A stretch of DNA of 24,420 nt from CAYUJH01 sp964394585 (GCA_964394585.1 CAYMYI010000061.1:1-24420), one strand, 5' to 3'; numbered from the stretch's first letter, positions 16,668 to 24,420 are shown. A program made the numbers and translations. Notes: generated by a model from the sequence alone, not told the origin.

Positions 16668-18581
16668 TTACTCATCAAATGCCTCCATTTTTTCTGCTAT
16701 GGATGCCCAGGTTTCGTTGTGTTCTTCTAGCGCTTGCTTTACTTTTTCGTATGCTTGTGTAACTTCTGCTAAACGATAGGGATCCCCAAATACTTCAGGT
16801 TTAGCTAACTCTGCTTCCTGCATCTCTTTTTCCTCTTCTAACGCCAAAATTTTATCTTCTAGGGCCGATAACTCCTTTTGCAGCTTCTTGAGTTGTTTTT
16901 CTTCGTCGGAAGTACGCTGAACTTCCTTCTGTTTTTTGGGGCTAGATACCGCTTTTTCTACAGAGGAAGCTTCTTTCGCAGCTTCTTCGCGCTGCGCTTG
17001 CCAATAGATATATTCGAGGTAAGTACCGGGATATTCTTTCAATTGATGTTCTTCGATGTACCAGATTTTATTAGCCACTTGCGAAATAAAATGGCGATCG
17101 TGAGAAACAACGAGGTACGATCCCTCATAGGCTTGTAATGCCTGAATTAAGATATTCACCGATTGCATATCGAGGTGGTTGGTGGGCTCGTCGAGCAAAA
17201 GAAAATTGGCTTCAGAGATTAAGGTTTTGGCAAGTGCTACTCGCGACTTTTCGCCGCCGGAAAGCACCTTAATCTTTTTGAATACATCGTCGCCTTGGAA
17301 AAGAAAACACCCCAAGATATTCCGCAACTCCGACTCGGTTTTACCACTTCCAGCTTGCTTCAGTTCCTCTAAGATTTCATTTTCCACAGCAAGTGACTCG
17401 AGCTGGTGCTGTGCATAAAATGCAGGGATTACATTGTAACCAGGCTGGTACTCTCCTTCGAACCGCTCGGTGTTTGCAACCATCCGCAAAAGTGTCGACT
17501 TTCCTTTGCCGTTTGCACCGATGAGTGCAATTTTATCACCGCGTTCGATGGCGAACGTAGTGTGGTCAAAGATTTTCTTATCACCGTAGGCTTTACTCAC
17601 GTCTTTAAAAGAAGCAATCATTTTCCCAGGTTGTTGTTGGAAGGTAAAGCGGATATTTAAATCGACTATTTCTTCTTGCACTTCTTCTACAAAATCCATC
17701 TTTTCCAACATTTTAACACGCGATTGCACTTGCCGTGCTTTGGTTGCCTTCGAGCGGAAACGGGTAATAAACTGCTCGGTTTGCTTTATTTTTTGCTGTT
17801 GATTTTTAAAGGCATTTCGCTGAATTTCATCGCGTAACTGCTTTTCTTCTAAATAAAAGCTGTAGTTTCCGGAAAACACATTGAGTTTCCCACCGGATAC
17901 TTCCACGGTTATGTTCACTGCCCGATCGAGAAACTCACGGTCGTGCGATACAATCATAATCGCCCCTTCGTAGCTCGATAGGTAATTTTCTAACCACTGA
18001 ATCGAGGGTAAATCGAGGTGGTTGGTGGGTTCATCGAGCATGAGCAGCGAGGGCTTTTGCAACAAGAGTTTGGCAAGCATTACACGCATTCGCCATCCGC
18101 CTGAAAACTGCCGAAGTGGTTTCTGTAAATCATCGGTAGTGAAGCCCAATCCTTCTAGAATTTCTTCGGCTTTTGCCCGAATGGTGTACCCTTCTAACGT
18201 TTCGAAGCGCTCTTGTAGCTTTGCTAGCTTATCTACTAACTCATCGGAGTAGTTACGCTCCATTTCTGCCAGAGTGGCATCAATCTTTTTTTGAAGAGCG
18301 AGTTGTTCCTCAAAGGCTTGCAAGGCAACATTCAAAATACTCTCTTCGCTCTCATACGAAAGCAAATCCTGATTTAAAAAACCGAGGGTCGTATCGTTAC
18401 TTTTGCTTATAATGCCCGCATCGGGGGTCAATGTTCCGTAAATCAGTTTTAATAAAGTGGTTTTCCCTTTACCGTTCAACCCTACCAACCCAATGCGGTT
18501 TTTAGGTTTTACGTGCAAAGAGGCGTCGTCATAAATTACCCGGTCGCCATAATAAAAGGAAAGATTTTGAACACTTAACAT
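16668..18581 (-). CDS. ABC-F family ATPase (duplicated ATP-binding cassette)
   Basis: Soluble protein of 637 residues with two ABC cassettes and no membrane domain, typical of ABC-F proteins that act on the ribosome during translation. Cassette 1 has Walker A GLNGKGKTT (about 34-42), signature FSGGWRMR (about 160) and Walker B LLMLDEPTNHLD. Cassette 2 has GANGKGKST (about 356-364), signature LSGGEKSR (about 441) and FLLLDEPTNHLDM. Between them is the basic P-site interaction linker (about 245-300, KATKARQVQSRVKMLEKMD). A Lys/Glu-rich C-terminal coiled coil (about 555-635) resembles Uup/YdiF-type members. I cannot tell whether it is a housekeeping or an antibiotic-protection member; chromosomal context and similar composition favour housekeeping. 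I start at the ATG at 18581; an in-frame TTG three codons upstream is the alternative. Confidence 0.92.
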   Translation of the reverse strand: MLSVQNLSFYYGDRVIYDDASLHVKPKNRIGLVGLNGKGKTTLLKLIYGTLTPDAGIISKSNDTTLGFLNQDLLSYESEESILNVALQAFEEQLALQKKIDATLAEMERNYSDELVDKLAKLQERFETLEGYTIRAKAEEILEGLGFTTDDLQKPLRQFSGGWRMRVMLAKLLLQKPSLLMLDEPTNHLDLPSIQWLENYLSSYEGAIMIVSHDREFLDRAVNITVEVSGGKLNVFSGNYSFYLEEKQLRDEIQRNAFKNQQQKIKQTEQFITRFRSKATKARQVQSRVKMLEKMDFVEEVQEEIVDLNIRFTFQQQPGKMIASFKDVSKAYGDKKIFDHTTFAIERGDKIALIGANGKGKSTLLRMVANTERFEGEYQPGYNVIPAFYAQHQLESLAVENEILEELKQAGSGKTESELRNILGCFLFQGDDVFKKIKVLSGGEKSRVALAKTLISEANFLLLDEPTNHLDMQSVNILIQALQAYEGSYLVVSHDRHFISQVANKIWYIEEHQLKEYPGTYLEYIYWQAQREEAAKEASSVEKAVSSPKKQKEVQRTSDEEKQLKKLQKELSALEDKILALEEEKEMQEAELAKPEVFGDPYRLAEVTQAYEKVKQALEEHNETWASIAEKMEAFDE

Positions 18582-18618
18582 ATGCTGCAATTATCTGAGA
18601 GGAAGTAATGTAACCTTA

Positions 18619-18649
18619 CAAAGGTACAGCAAAGAAAAAGGGGAGGCAA
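18619..18649 (-). promoter_or_regulatory. Bacteroidetes-type promoter of the ABC-F gene
   Basis: Read on the minus strand, TTG (18647-18649) is followed after 20 bases by TACCTTTG (18619-18626), an exact match to the -33 TTG / -7 TAnnTTTG consensus of the Bacteroidetes primary sigma factor. The -7 box ends 37 bases before the ATG at 18581. The -33 element lies inside an arm of the terminator hairpin of the upstream gene. Confidence 0.7.
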
Positions 18650-18675
18650 AACGATATTTAATCGTTTGCTTCCCC
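18627..18675 (-). terminator. Terminator of the Asp-box protein gene
   Basis: A long hairpin with arms at 18640-18655 and 18661-18675 (GGGGAGGCAAAACGAT against ATCGTTTGCTTCCCC; one wobble and one bulged base) and a 5-base loop. On the minus strand the stem is followed by CTTTTTCTTTG, so it ends leftward transcription from the gene at 18707-21868. Confidence 0.85.
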
Positions 18676-18706
18676 TCGACACGTGAGCGTTTGACGACAA
18701 TTTTTT

Positions 18707-21700
18707 TTAATTCTCAGGCTCTGATTGTTGCATCAGAAAGCCTACTTGCTTTTCGCGAACTTTTCGGTTGATTTCCTCCATCTTAGTTTTAAATAATTTC
18801 TCCAAATCGGAAAGTTCTTTATCAATCTGGGCAGAAACTTCTTTTTTGTATGCTACGCCTTGTTCGGTAGGGCGGAAATCGCCTTGCGATTCGTGCGTTG
18901 CTAAATATGCCAAGCGGTTATTGAGTTTTATTCCAAAGTTGAGTGGATCTTGATAGGCTTCATTTCGCGTTTCATGGATGTTATTCTCAATAATGGTCAT
19001 TTCTTTATTCAGTTCTTCGGCTACTTTAATGATATCGGTATACTCTGGAGCCTCCCCCAATTTTTCTTTTAAGTAGGTTAAGTCTTTGCGAGTTTTGCGG
19101 ATGTCGATAATAGCTTGATGCGCTTCAGAAAGTTTATCGCGCACTTCAATCAAGAAATCGAACTGGGCTTGTAAATCTTCAAGCGATGTATTGACGCGAG
19201 GATCTTTCAAAATGGTAAAGTCTTGTTCCATCGAGTTGCCATCTACCGTTAATTTCACCTTGTAATTCCCCGGTACAGCGAGGGGCCCTTGCGTGCTCGA
19301 AGCATACAAAATCAGCCCTTCAAACGAAACTGCATCGGGGTAGCGCATATCCCACACAAAGCGGTTGGCTCCTTTTTTCACCTTCAGTTTTGCTTTTCCG
19401 TTCTTCGCATGAGAAGCATACGTTTTAATTAATGTGTCGTCTTGCTCTAAAATTTGAAGTGTTACTTCTGTGCTATCGGTCATATTGGGCACATTAAAGT
19501 GTATCATCACGCCTCCGGGGTGGTTTTCCCCTTCGAGCAATGTATTTGCGCTACCCCATCCGCCTTGGCGCATCCGATAGCTATCCATAGGCTTGAATAG
19601 GTAGAAATTTCCATTGGTTACTTCTTGCGAAAGCTGATGCAGTGGGGTGAGGTCGTCGATAATCCATAAACTGCGCCCTTGCGTTGCCACAATTAAATTA
19701 TCATTTTTTACTTGTAAATCGGTGATGGGTACAAGAGGCAGGTTTAGTTGAAACGGCTGCCAGCTTGTTCCATCGTCAAACGAAATATACATACCGTATT
19801 CTGTCCCTGCATACAACAAGCCTTCGCGCTTGGGATCGCTCCGGACTACCCGTGTAAAATGCATGGGGTCAATTCCGTTAGTGATTTTCGTCCATGTTTG
19901 CCCAAAATCAGTTGTTTTATACAGCAAAGGCTGATAATCGCCCGATTTATAGAGCGTACCGGCAACATACGCTCCCGCTGGGTTGGTAGGGTGTGGGTCA
20001 ATCGAGTTCCACATAATCATTTTGGGTGCTTGCGGGGGCGTTACGTTTTGCCAATTTTCACCACCATCGCGGGTAACGTGTAGCAAGCCATCGTCGGAAC
20101 CGGTCCACATCACGCCTTTTTCGTGTGGGCTTTCCATCACCGTGAAAATGTTGGCGTAAAACTCCACGCCGGTATTGTCTTGCGTAATAGGTCCGCCGGA
20201 AGACTTGAGCGTAGCCGGATCGTTGCGTGTTAAGTCGGGGCTGATGGTTTCCCAACTTTGCCCTTCGTTGGTAGTTATGTGTACATGGTTTGAAAATACA
20301 TAGAGCTTGGGTTCGTGTTGGGAGTATAACACGGGGAAATTCCAATTGAATCGGTATTTCATCACCTCTACGCCCGAACCAGCCGGGTTGTACGGCCATA
20401 CATTAATGCCTCGTTCTTGGTTGTTTTCATGGTTGTAACGGTACATATACCCTTTGTACGTTCCTCCATAAACAATATCGTTGTTTTTAGGGTCAACCGC
20501 GTGATAGGCGCTTTCGCCACCTGTAGTTACTTCCCAATCGCGCTCAGTAATGCTATTGCCATCGGTACGATGGAAAATGCGAATCGAGGAATTGTCTTGT
20601 TGAGCTGCATAAATGCGGTAAGGGAAATGGTCGTCGGTAGCTACTCGGTAAAACTGCGCAGTAGGCTGGTTGTGGTACGTTGTCCAGTTTTCGCCGCCAT
20701 CGTTTGAAATTTGCGCACCGCCATCGTCTCCGATAATCATCCGCTGGTTATTTTCCGGGGCAATCCATAAATCGTGATGGTCGCCATGTGGTGCTCGTTT
20801 CAGTTCCCAGGTTTTTCCTCCATCTTTCGAAACGCCATATGATACGTTCATCACGTACACTTTGTCCTCGTCTTGTGTATCAGCATAGATACGCGTATAG
20901 TACCAAGCACGCGATCGAAGAGCACGATTACGGCTTGTTTTCTGCCATGTTTTTCCGCCATCGTCGGAGCGAAATACGCCTCCGTCTTTTGCCTCTATTA
21001 GGGCATACACTCGCTGGGAGTTTACCGGCGAAACCGCTACACCAATAATGCCACGGGGTTCAGCAGGCATGTTAGGTAAATCGGTGAGTTTTTTCCAGGT
21101 TTCTCCTGAATCGGAGCTTTTCCATAAATCGGAACCGGGTCCGCCACTCGAAAAACTGTAAGGGGTTCTGCGGAAATTCCAAGTACTTGCATAGATAATC
21201 CGCGGGTTGTTAGGGTCCAAAATTAAATCTACTGCTCCGGCATCGGGGTTAGCAAATAAAATCTTTTGCCATGTTTTCCCGCCATCAGTTGTTTTATAAA
21301 CACCGCGCTCTTCGGAAGACTGCCACAAATCGCCCATAGCGGCTACATACACAATATCAGGGTTTTGTGGATGAATGCGGATACGCCCAATATGGCGAGT
21401 TTCTTTCAACCCTACAAACGTCCAGGTTTCTCCGGCATCTACCGACTTCCACACGCCAAAACCAGATGATACGTTTCCGCGCACCGTTTTTTCCCCTTGC
21501 CCCACATAAATTACGTTAGGATCCGACTCGGCTACGGCAACCGCGCCAATTGAACCGCCAAAATACCCATCGGAGATATTTTCGTAGGTCATGCCGCCGT
21601 CTTTCGTGCGCCATAGGCCTCCTCCTACTGAGCCAAAATAATACAAATTGGGTTTGCCCGGCACTCCGGTAACTGTACACGATCGTCCCCCTCGAAAAGG

Positions 21701-21868
21701 TCCTATCAACCGATATTTTAGCGCATCATAGTGTTTTTCGTCGAATTGGAGCGCTTCTGTATTTACCGATTGGTTTCGACTTCGGCGTTGTGCCCAACCC
21801 TCGGGTAAGCAGCAAAATAGTGCTAAAGCAACTGCTAATAATAGTTTTGTAAAATGTAGTTTTTGCAT
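18707..21868 (-). CDS. Secreted Asp-box (BNR/sortilin-like) beta-propeller protein
   Basis: Exported protein of 1053 residues from the Bacteroidetes family usually labelled 'glycosyl hydrolase' or VPS10/sortilin-like. The signal peptide covers about residues 1-27 (LLLAVALALFCC ... GWAQ). Eleven Asp-box motifs of the S/T-x-D-x-G-x-T/S-W type lie at roughly 88, 142, 193, 252, 301, 347, 388, 533, 599, 653 and 696 (for example TTDGGKTWQ, SDDGGKTWQ, SKDGGKTWE), which fits one or two beta-propellers. An Ig-like segment follows (about 835-890, GNYKVKLTVDG), then a helical C-terminal region (about 895-1045). No glycosidase active site is visible, so the hydrolase label is unsafe; ligand binding or peptide processing outside the cell is as likely. 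No T9SS-type C-terminal domain is evident. I start at the ATG at 21868, where the signal peptide begins; a TTG- or ATG-type extension to 21922 would add 18 residues. Confidence 0.87.
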   Translation of the reverse strand: MQKLHFTKLLLAVALALFCCLPEGWAQRRSRNQSVNTEALQFDEKHYDALKYRLIGPFRGGRSCTVTGVPGKPNLYYFGSVGGGLWRTKDGGMTYENISDGYFGGSIGAVAVAESDPNVIYVGQGEKTVRGNVSSGFGVWKSVDAGETWTFVGLKETRHIGRIRIHPQNPDIVYVAAMGDLWQSSEERGVYKTTDGGKTWQKILFANPDAGAVDLILDPNNPRIIYASTWNFRRTPYSFSSGGPGSDLWKSSDSGETWKKLTDLPNMPAEPRGIIGVAVSPVNSQRVYALIEAKDGGVFRSDDGGKTWQKTSRNRALRSRAWYYTRIYADTQDEDKVYVMNVSYGVSKDGGKTWELKRAPHGDHHDLWIAPENNQRMIIGDDGGAQISNDGGENWTTYHNQPTAQFYRVATDDHFPYRIYAAQQDNSSIRIFHRTDGNSITERDWEVTTGGESAYHAVDPKNNDIVYGGTYKGYMYRYNHENNQERGINVWPYNPAGSGVEVMKYRFNWNFPVLYSQHEPKLYVFSNHVHITTNEGQSWETISPDLTRNDPATLKSSGGPITQDNTGVEFYANIFTVMESPHEKGVMWTGSDDGLLHVTRDGGENWQNVTPPQAPKMIMWNSIDPHPTNPAGAYVAGTLYKSGDYQPLLYKTTDFGQTWTKITNGIDPMHFTRVVRSDPKREGLLYAGTEYGMYISFDDGTSWQPFQLNLPLVPITDLQVKNDNLIVATQGRSLWIIDDLTPLHQLSQEVTNGNFYLFKPMDSYRMRQGGWGSANTLLEGENHPGGVMIHFNVPNMTDSTEVTLQILEQDDTLIKTYASHAKNGKAKLKVKKGANRFVWDMRYPDAVSFEGLILYASSTQGPLAVPGNYKVKLTVDGNSMEQDFTILKDPRVNTSLEDLQAQFDFLIEVRDKLSEAHQAIIDIRKTRKDLTYLKEKLGEAPEYTDIIKVAEELNKEMTIIENNIHETRNEAYQDPLNFGIKLNNRLAYLATHESQGDFRPTEQGVAYKKEVSAQIDKELSDLEKLFKTKMEEINRKVREKQVGFLMQQSEPEN

Positions 21869-21953
21869 TGCGGTTTGTGTTTTAGTAAATGAAAAAATAG
21901 CTATAACAAGATACCAAAGCACAAACGATTTTTGAAAAATGGATTACGAAAAG

Positions 21954-21977
21954 GCTGAATAATAGGAAGGCTTCAGC
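21954..21977 (-). terminator. Weak hairpin after the LuxR-type gene
   Basis: GCTGAA (21954-21959) and TTCAGC (21972-21977) form a 6-base stem. On the minus strand it is followed by CTTTTCG. It is short, but it is placed where the regulator transcript should end. Confidence 0.35.
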
Positions 21978-22024
21978 AATGGGTAGGCAGGCGTATTTTC
22001 AGCGAAACATGGATACTAGACTGG

Positions 22025-22658
22025 CTACGCTGTTCCACCCTGCCGAACGTATTGCACGGCAAAACTCACCAGTTGGGCAGCGTTTTTAAGCTGCAGTTTA
22101 CGCAAGAGGTTTTTCCGATGAGTATTCNNNNNNNNNNGTATTCACCGTATGTACGCTTATATGCAGATTTTCTGCAATTTGCACTGTAGTATAGCCCCGA
22201 GCAATTTCTTTTAATACTTCTTGCTCGCGTTCAGTAAAAGACTCGGAAGCAGCCGGGGTAACTTCTGCCAAACATTCCAATACTCGATTACAAAAAAAAC
22301 GTTTGCCACTAGCTACCGATTCCATCGCTTGTATCAACTCCTTTTCGCTGCAAGTTGGGGTTACCGCACCCAATATCCCCCATTGTAACCATTTGCGTAG
22401 TGTAGGGGTGTCTTCGGAATGAAGCATGAGAAGCACATTTCTTTCTACGATTGTTTTTTGTTCTGCTGAATGTAATAAGTGAGGGGCTACACTCGACCCT
22501 ACGATGAGCACATCAGGACGATGCGCAGCAAGCTGGGCTACCATTGCTTCAGGCTGTGCTAGTACTTCTTGCAGTTGAAACCTAGGCAGGCGGTTTACCA
22601 CAGAGGTTAACCCTTGGCGGGTTAGGTAATGCAGTTCAGCTACAACAACAGAGTACAT
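22025..22658 (-). CDS. LuxR/NarL-type regulator with phosphorylation-deficient receiver (interrupted by an assembly gap)
   Basis: DNA-binding regulator, about 205 residues once the gap is resolved. The N-terminal half (about 1-120) has the NarL receiver shape but not its chemistry: the acidic pair is E8-L9 (VVVAELHYL), the phospho-Asp position is G54 (PDVLIVGSS) and the conserved Lys position is P101. The C-terminal HTH is canonical: FTEREQEVLKEIARGYTTVQIAE (about 141-163), then ISVHTVN. A run of 10 N follows. Beyond it the sequence reads THRKNLLRKLQLKNAAQLVS and ends at a TAG at 22025-22027. GTATTC occurs on both sides of the N-run; deleting 16 bases joins HTVN directly to THRKNLL in frame. 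The frameshifted end at 22098 is therefore an artefact. No histidine kinase is adjacent, consistent with a phosphorylation-independent orphan. Confidence 0.85.
22122..22143. other. Assembly gap with duplicated flank
   Basis: Ten N (22128-22137) are flanked by the same hexamer GTATTC at 22122-22127 and 22138-22143. This looks like a scaffolding gap between two contigs that really overlap. It breaks the reading frame of the LuxR-type gene. Confidence 0.85.
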
Positions 22659-22700
22659 AGGGAAGCAGTGAAGGTTTTATGTAAGAAGCATCAGGGTATA

Positions 22701-22708
22701 CAAATATA
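22701..22708 (-). promoter_or_regulatory. Candidate -7 element of the LuxR-type gene
   Basis: On the minus strand this reads TATATTTG, an exact TAnnTTTG box, 42 bases before the ATG at 22658. No TTG lies at the expected distance upstream; the region is AT-rich and has only a TTA nearby, so support is partial. Confidence 0.4.
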
Positions 22709-22820
22709 TTTATTTAGACTAATTTTAAATAATATAAATGAAAAATGTTTCCTTTTTGAGATTCATACGCTGCTTTCAGCATCTTCAAAAGCTGAGCTTT
22801 GTCTAGGTTTAGGGATTGTT

Positions 22821-22853
22821 ACAAAAAAAGCGTCTCCAGATAGGAAGACGCTT
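22821..22853 (-). terminator. Terminator of the transketolase subunit gene
   Basis: AAGCGTCT (22828-22835) and AGACGCTT (22846-22853) form a perfect 8-base stem. On the minus strand seven T residues follow it. It lies 27 bases after the stop of the gene at 22880. Confidence 0.9.
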
Positions 22854-22879
22854 CTCGTAATTGGTTTTTGAGCAGAAGA

Positions 22880-23830
22880 TTATTTGCGTTTGCGTACTTT
22901 TTCTACTGCTTCAATGATGTTATCTGCTTTGAGGCCATACTTTGCCATCAACTCGTCGGGTGAACCACTTTCCCCAAACGTATCGCGAATACCTACCATT
23001 TCAATAGGCGTAGGCAATGTTAGAGCGAGTAAACCGGCGACACTCTCCCCTAGTCCACCAAATACTTGGTGCTCCTCAGCCGTTACTACACAACCAGTTT
23101 TCTTCACCGAATTCAAAATAGCCTCAGCATCCAGCGGTTTAATTGTATGGATATTCAGGATATCTGCTTCGATTCCTGCTTCAGCTAGGCGCTCGCCGGC
23201 AATAATAGCTTCCCACACCAAATGCCCGGTAGCAATAATGGTTACATCCGTGCCTTCGTTCAACTGAATGGCTTTGCCAATCTGAAAAGAGTTTTCAGGC
23301 ATAAATACAGGCACTTTCGGGCGACCAAAACGCAAGTAAACGGGCCCATCGTGCTCTGCAATCGCTATGGTAGCTTCTTTAGTTTGCGTGTAATCGCACG
23401 TATTAATTACCGTGAAATGCGGAAGCATTTTCATCATTCCTAGATCTTCAAGAATTTGATGAGTAGCGCCATCTTCCCCTAAGGTAATCCCTGAGTGCGA
23501 AGCACACACTTTCACATTTTTCTTAGAATAAGCAATCGATTGGCGAATTTGGTCGTACACACGGCCGGTGGAAAAGTTTGCAAACGTGCCGGTGAATGGA
23601 ATTTTTCCTCCAATGGTTAATCCAGCAGCTAATCCCATCATGTTAGCTTCTGCAATACCTACTTGAAAGAACCGCTCGGGAAATTCCTTTTTGAAATCAC
23701 CCATTTTTAGCGACCCGGTAAGGTCAGCACAAAGCCCAACTACTCGTTCGTTTTTGCGTCCTAGTTCTAGCAATCCATCTCCAAACCCAGAACGTGTGTC
23801 TTTCTTTTCCGTGAAGGTATATTTTTTCAT
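22880..23830 (-). CDS. Transketolase, C-terminal subunit (Pyr and C-terminal domains)
   Basis: Protein of 316 residues corresponding to the second half of transketolase, which with a separate N-terminal subunit moves two-carbon units in the pentose phosphate pathway. The pyrimidine-binding domain (about 5-170) has FFQVGIAEANMMGLAAGL, where E61 is the TPP-activating glutamate, then IPFTGTFANFSTGR and HSGITLGEDGATHQ. The C-terminal domain (about 185-310) has DVTIIATG, AEEHQVFGGLGESVAGLL and the ending GIRDTFGESGSPDELMAKYG. No TPP-diphosphate-binding half (GDG...N motif) is present here or in the adjacent genes, although split transketolase genes are usually adjacent. Length is right for a stand-alone C-terminal subunit, so it is not a truncation. 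DXS or E1-beta proteins are less likely given these motifs. It has its own promoter and terminator. Confidence 0.88.
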   Translation of the reverse strand: MKKYTFTEKKDTRSGFGDGLLELGRKNERVVGLCADLTGSLKMGDFKKEFPERFFQVGIAEANMMGLAAGLTIGGKIPFTGTFANFSTGRVYDQIRQSIAYSKKNVKVCASHSGITLGEDGATHQILEDLGMMKMLPHFTVINTCDYTQTKEATIAIAEHDGPVYLRFGRPKVPVFMPENSFQIGKAIQLNEGTDVTIIATGHLVWEAIIAGERLAEAGIEADILNIHTIKPLDAEAILNSVKKTGCVVTAEEHQVFGGLGESVAGLLALTLPTPIEMVGIRDTFGESGSPDELMAKYGLKADNIIEAVEKVRKRK

Positions 23831-23861
23831 AAGTAAAAAATTCTGAATGATTCAACAGATT

Positions 23862-23894
23862 CAAAGTTAGTGGATTCCCAGAAAGTCGCTGCAA
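23862..23894 (-). promoter_or_regulatory. Bacteroidetes-type promoter of the transketolase subunit gene
   Basis: On the minus strand TTG (23892-23894), a 22-base spacer, then TAACTTTG (23862-23869): an exact match to TTG / TAnnTTTG. The -7 box ends 31 bases before the ATG at 23830. Confidence 0.7.
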
Positions 23895-23988
23895 TTATCT
23901 TTTGATTAATTCGGCAGAAGCTAGGAGTTTATTGCTAACTTGTTTTGTAAATACGCACAACCATCATCCTTAAAACCATTACAACCCT

Positions 23989-24375
23989 ATGAACGAAGAA
24001 CCCTTGTACGATACCTTTGGCGAACTGCTCTGCGCACTAGTTCGCACTGAAAAAGGCATTAGCTCACAAGTAACCAACGCTATCCAGACAATACTCAAAC
24101 CCTATGAATGGGGTGAACAAGTGTTTTGGTCGTTTACATACGAAAGTAAGCACAATCGCTCGGTACAAGAAGCCTATGAACGCGCCCTCGATGCTTTTGC
24201 CGATTTCGGCCCGTCGGATAAATACGCTATTTTTTTAGAGATTTTGAGCCGAGTTGCCCACCGCTATGCCCACACCGACTACCAAAAACGGCTCCCCGAA
24301 AAATTTGCCGGCGAACTCCTTGAAAAAATGCAGGGTGATATCACCCTCAGATCCGATGACGAAGACGACGAATAA
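23989..24375 (+). CDS. Small helical protein, possibly TerB-like
   Basis: Protein of 128 residues that I do not recognise with certainty. It is predicted to be almost all helix, without signal peptide or membrane segment, and ends in a very acidic tail (SDDEDDE). The pattern of an N-terminal helix with FGELLCALVRTEKGISSQV, a second helix after it, and a later repeat-like ILSRVAHRYAHTD recalls the TerB/TerB-like metal-binding fold, in which short acidic turns follow each helix pair. The usual acidic metal-site residues are not clearly kept, so this is a suggestion only. It is divergent from the transketolase gene, 158 bases away, and is followed after 3 bases by another start codon, suggesting an operon. 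Confidence 0.7.
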   Translation: MNEEPLYDTFGELLCALVRTEKGISSQVTNAIQTILKPYEWGEQVFWSFTYESKHNRSVQEAYERALDAFADFGPSDKYAIFLEILSRVAHRYAHTDYQKRLPEKFAGELLEKMQGDITLRSDDEDDE

Positions 24376-24378
24376 AAC

Positions 24379-24420
24379 ATGGTGAAGTCCTCAAAAGCGC
24401 ACAACCCTTGGGTTACTAAG
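24379..24420 (+). CDS. Start of a downstream gene, cut by the window edge
   Basis: An ATG three bases after the preceding stop opens a frame (MVKSSKAHNPWVTK) that stays open to the right edge. The tight spacing supports translation together with the small helical protein. Fourteen codons are too few to assign a function. Confidence 0.5.
   Translation, partial: MVKSSKAHNPWVTK

Noticed and set aside
22098..22658. LuxR-type gene as a frameshifted pseudogene
   Set aside because: The break coincides with ten N and a duplicated hexamer; removing the artefact restores a full reading frame.
22629..22871. 80-codon plus-strand frame between the LuxR-type and transketolase genes
   Set aside because: It covers a promoter box and a terminator of minus-strand genes and has no recognisable domain.
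1..24420. Mobile elements, CRISPR arrays, tRNA or rRNA genes
   Set aside because: No transposase or integrase motifs, no regular direct repeats with spacers, and no recognisable tRNA or rRNA sequence in any intergenic gap.

Overview
The window looks like the chromosome of a non-flagellate Bacteroidetes bacterium, most likely in the Cytophagales/Flammeovirgaceae area. This rests on several things: A-rich leaders instead of Shine-Dalgarno sequences, promoters fitting the Bacteroidetes consensus (TTG, then TAnnTTTG), a periplasmic TPR sensor fused to a SpoIIE phosphatase, a large secreted Asp-box protein, secreted tandem amidohydrolases and a two-subunit-type transketolase. GC content is moderate and even. 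I see no mobile element, CRISPR array, tRNA or rRNA.

Layout. (1) 1-4968, plus strand: a tight chemotaxis operon, MCP (cut at the left edge; PAS, three HAMP-like units, signalling hairpin) - CheW - CheY - CheA - CheC-like phosphatase. No CheR, CheB or motor gene is in view. A hairpin at 4970-5000 separates it from the next block. (2) 5025-9425, minus: a two-gene operon of exported amidohydrolase-like proteins. It holds three amidohydrolase-type domains, only one of which keeps the metal ligands. (3) 9694-14889, plus: an arginine deiminase-family enzyme with a strong terminator, a TPR-transmembrane-SpoIIE sensor phosphatase, and a Thermus/Rickettsia-type isocitrate dehydrogenase with NAD-type cofactor residues and its own terminator. 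(4) 15021-16589, plus: aerobic glycerol-3-phosphate dehydrogenase, convergent with the next block. (5) 16668-23830, minus: an ABC-F ATPase, a 1053-residue Asp-box beta-propeller protein, an orphan LuxR-type regulator whose receiver lacks the phosphorylation residues, and a transketolase C-terminal subunit without its partner beside it. (6) 23989 to the end, plus: a small helical protein, perhaps TerB-like, and the first codons of another gene.

Most of this is ordinary core-genome content with short intergenic gaps. I do not see a clearly new multi-gene system. The points most worth a second look are: the flagellum-independent chemotaxis operon with a half-degenerate CheC; the amidohydrolase operon with two ligand-less domains; the pseudo-receiver regulator, which an assembly gap makes look frameshifted although the intact reading can be restored; the NAD-type isocitrate dehydrogenase; and a promoter whose -33 element lies inside the upstream gene's terminator hairpin.
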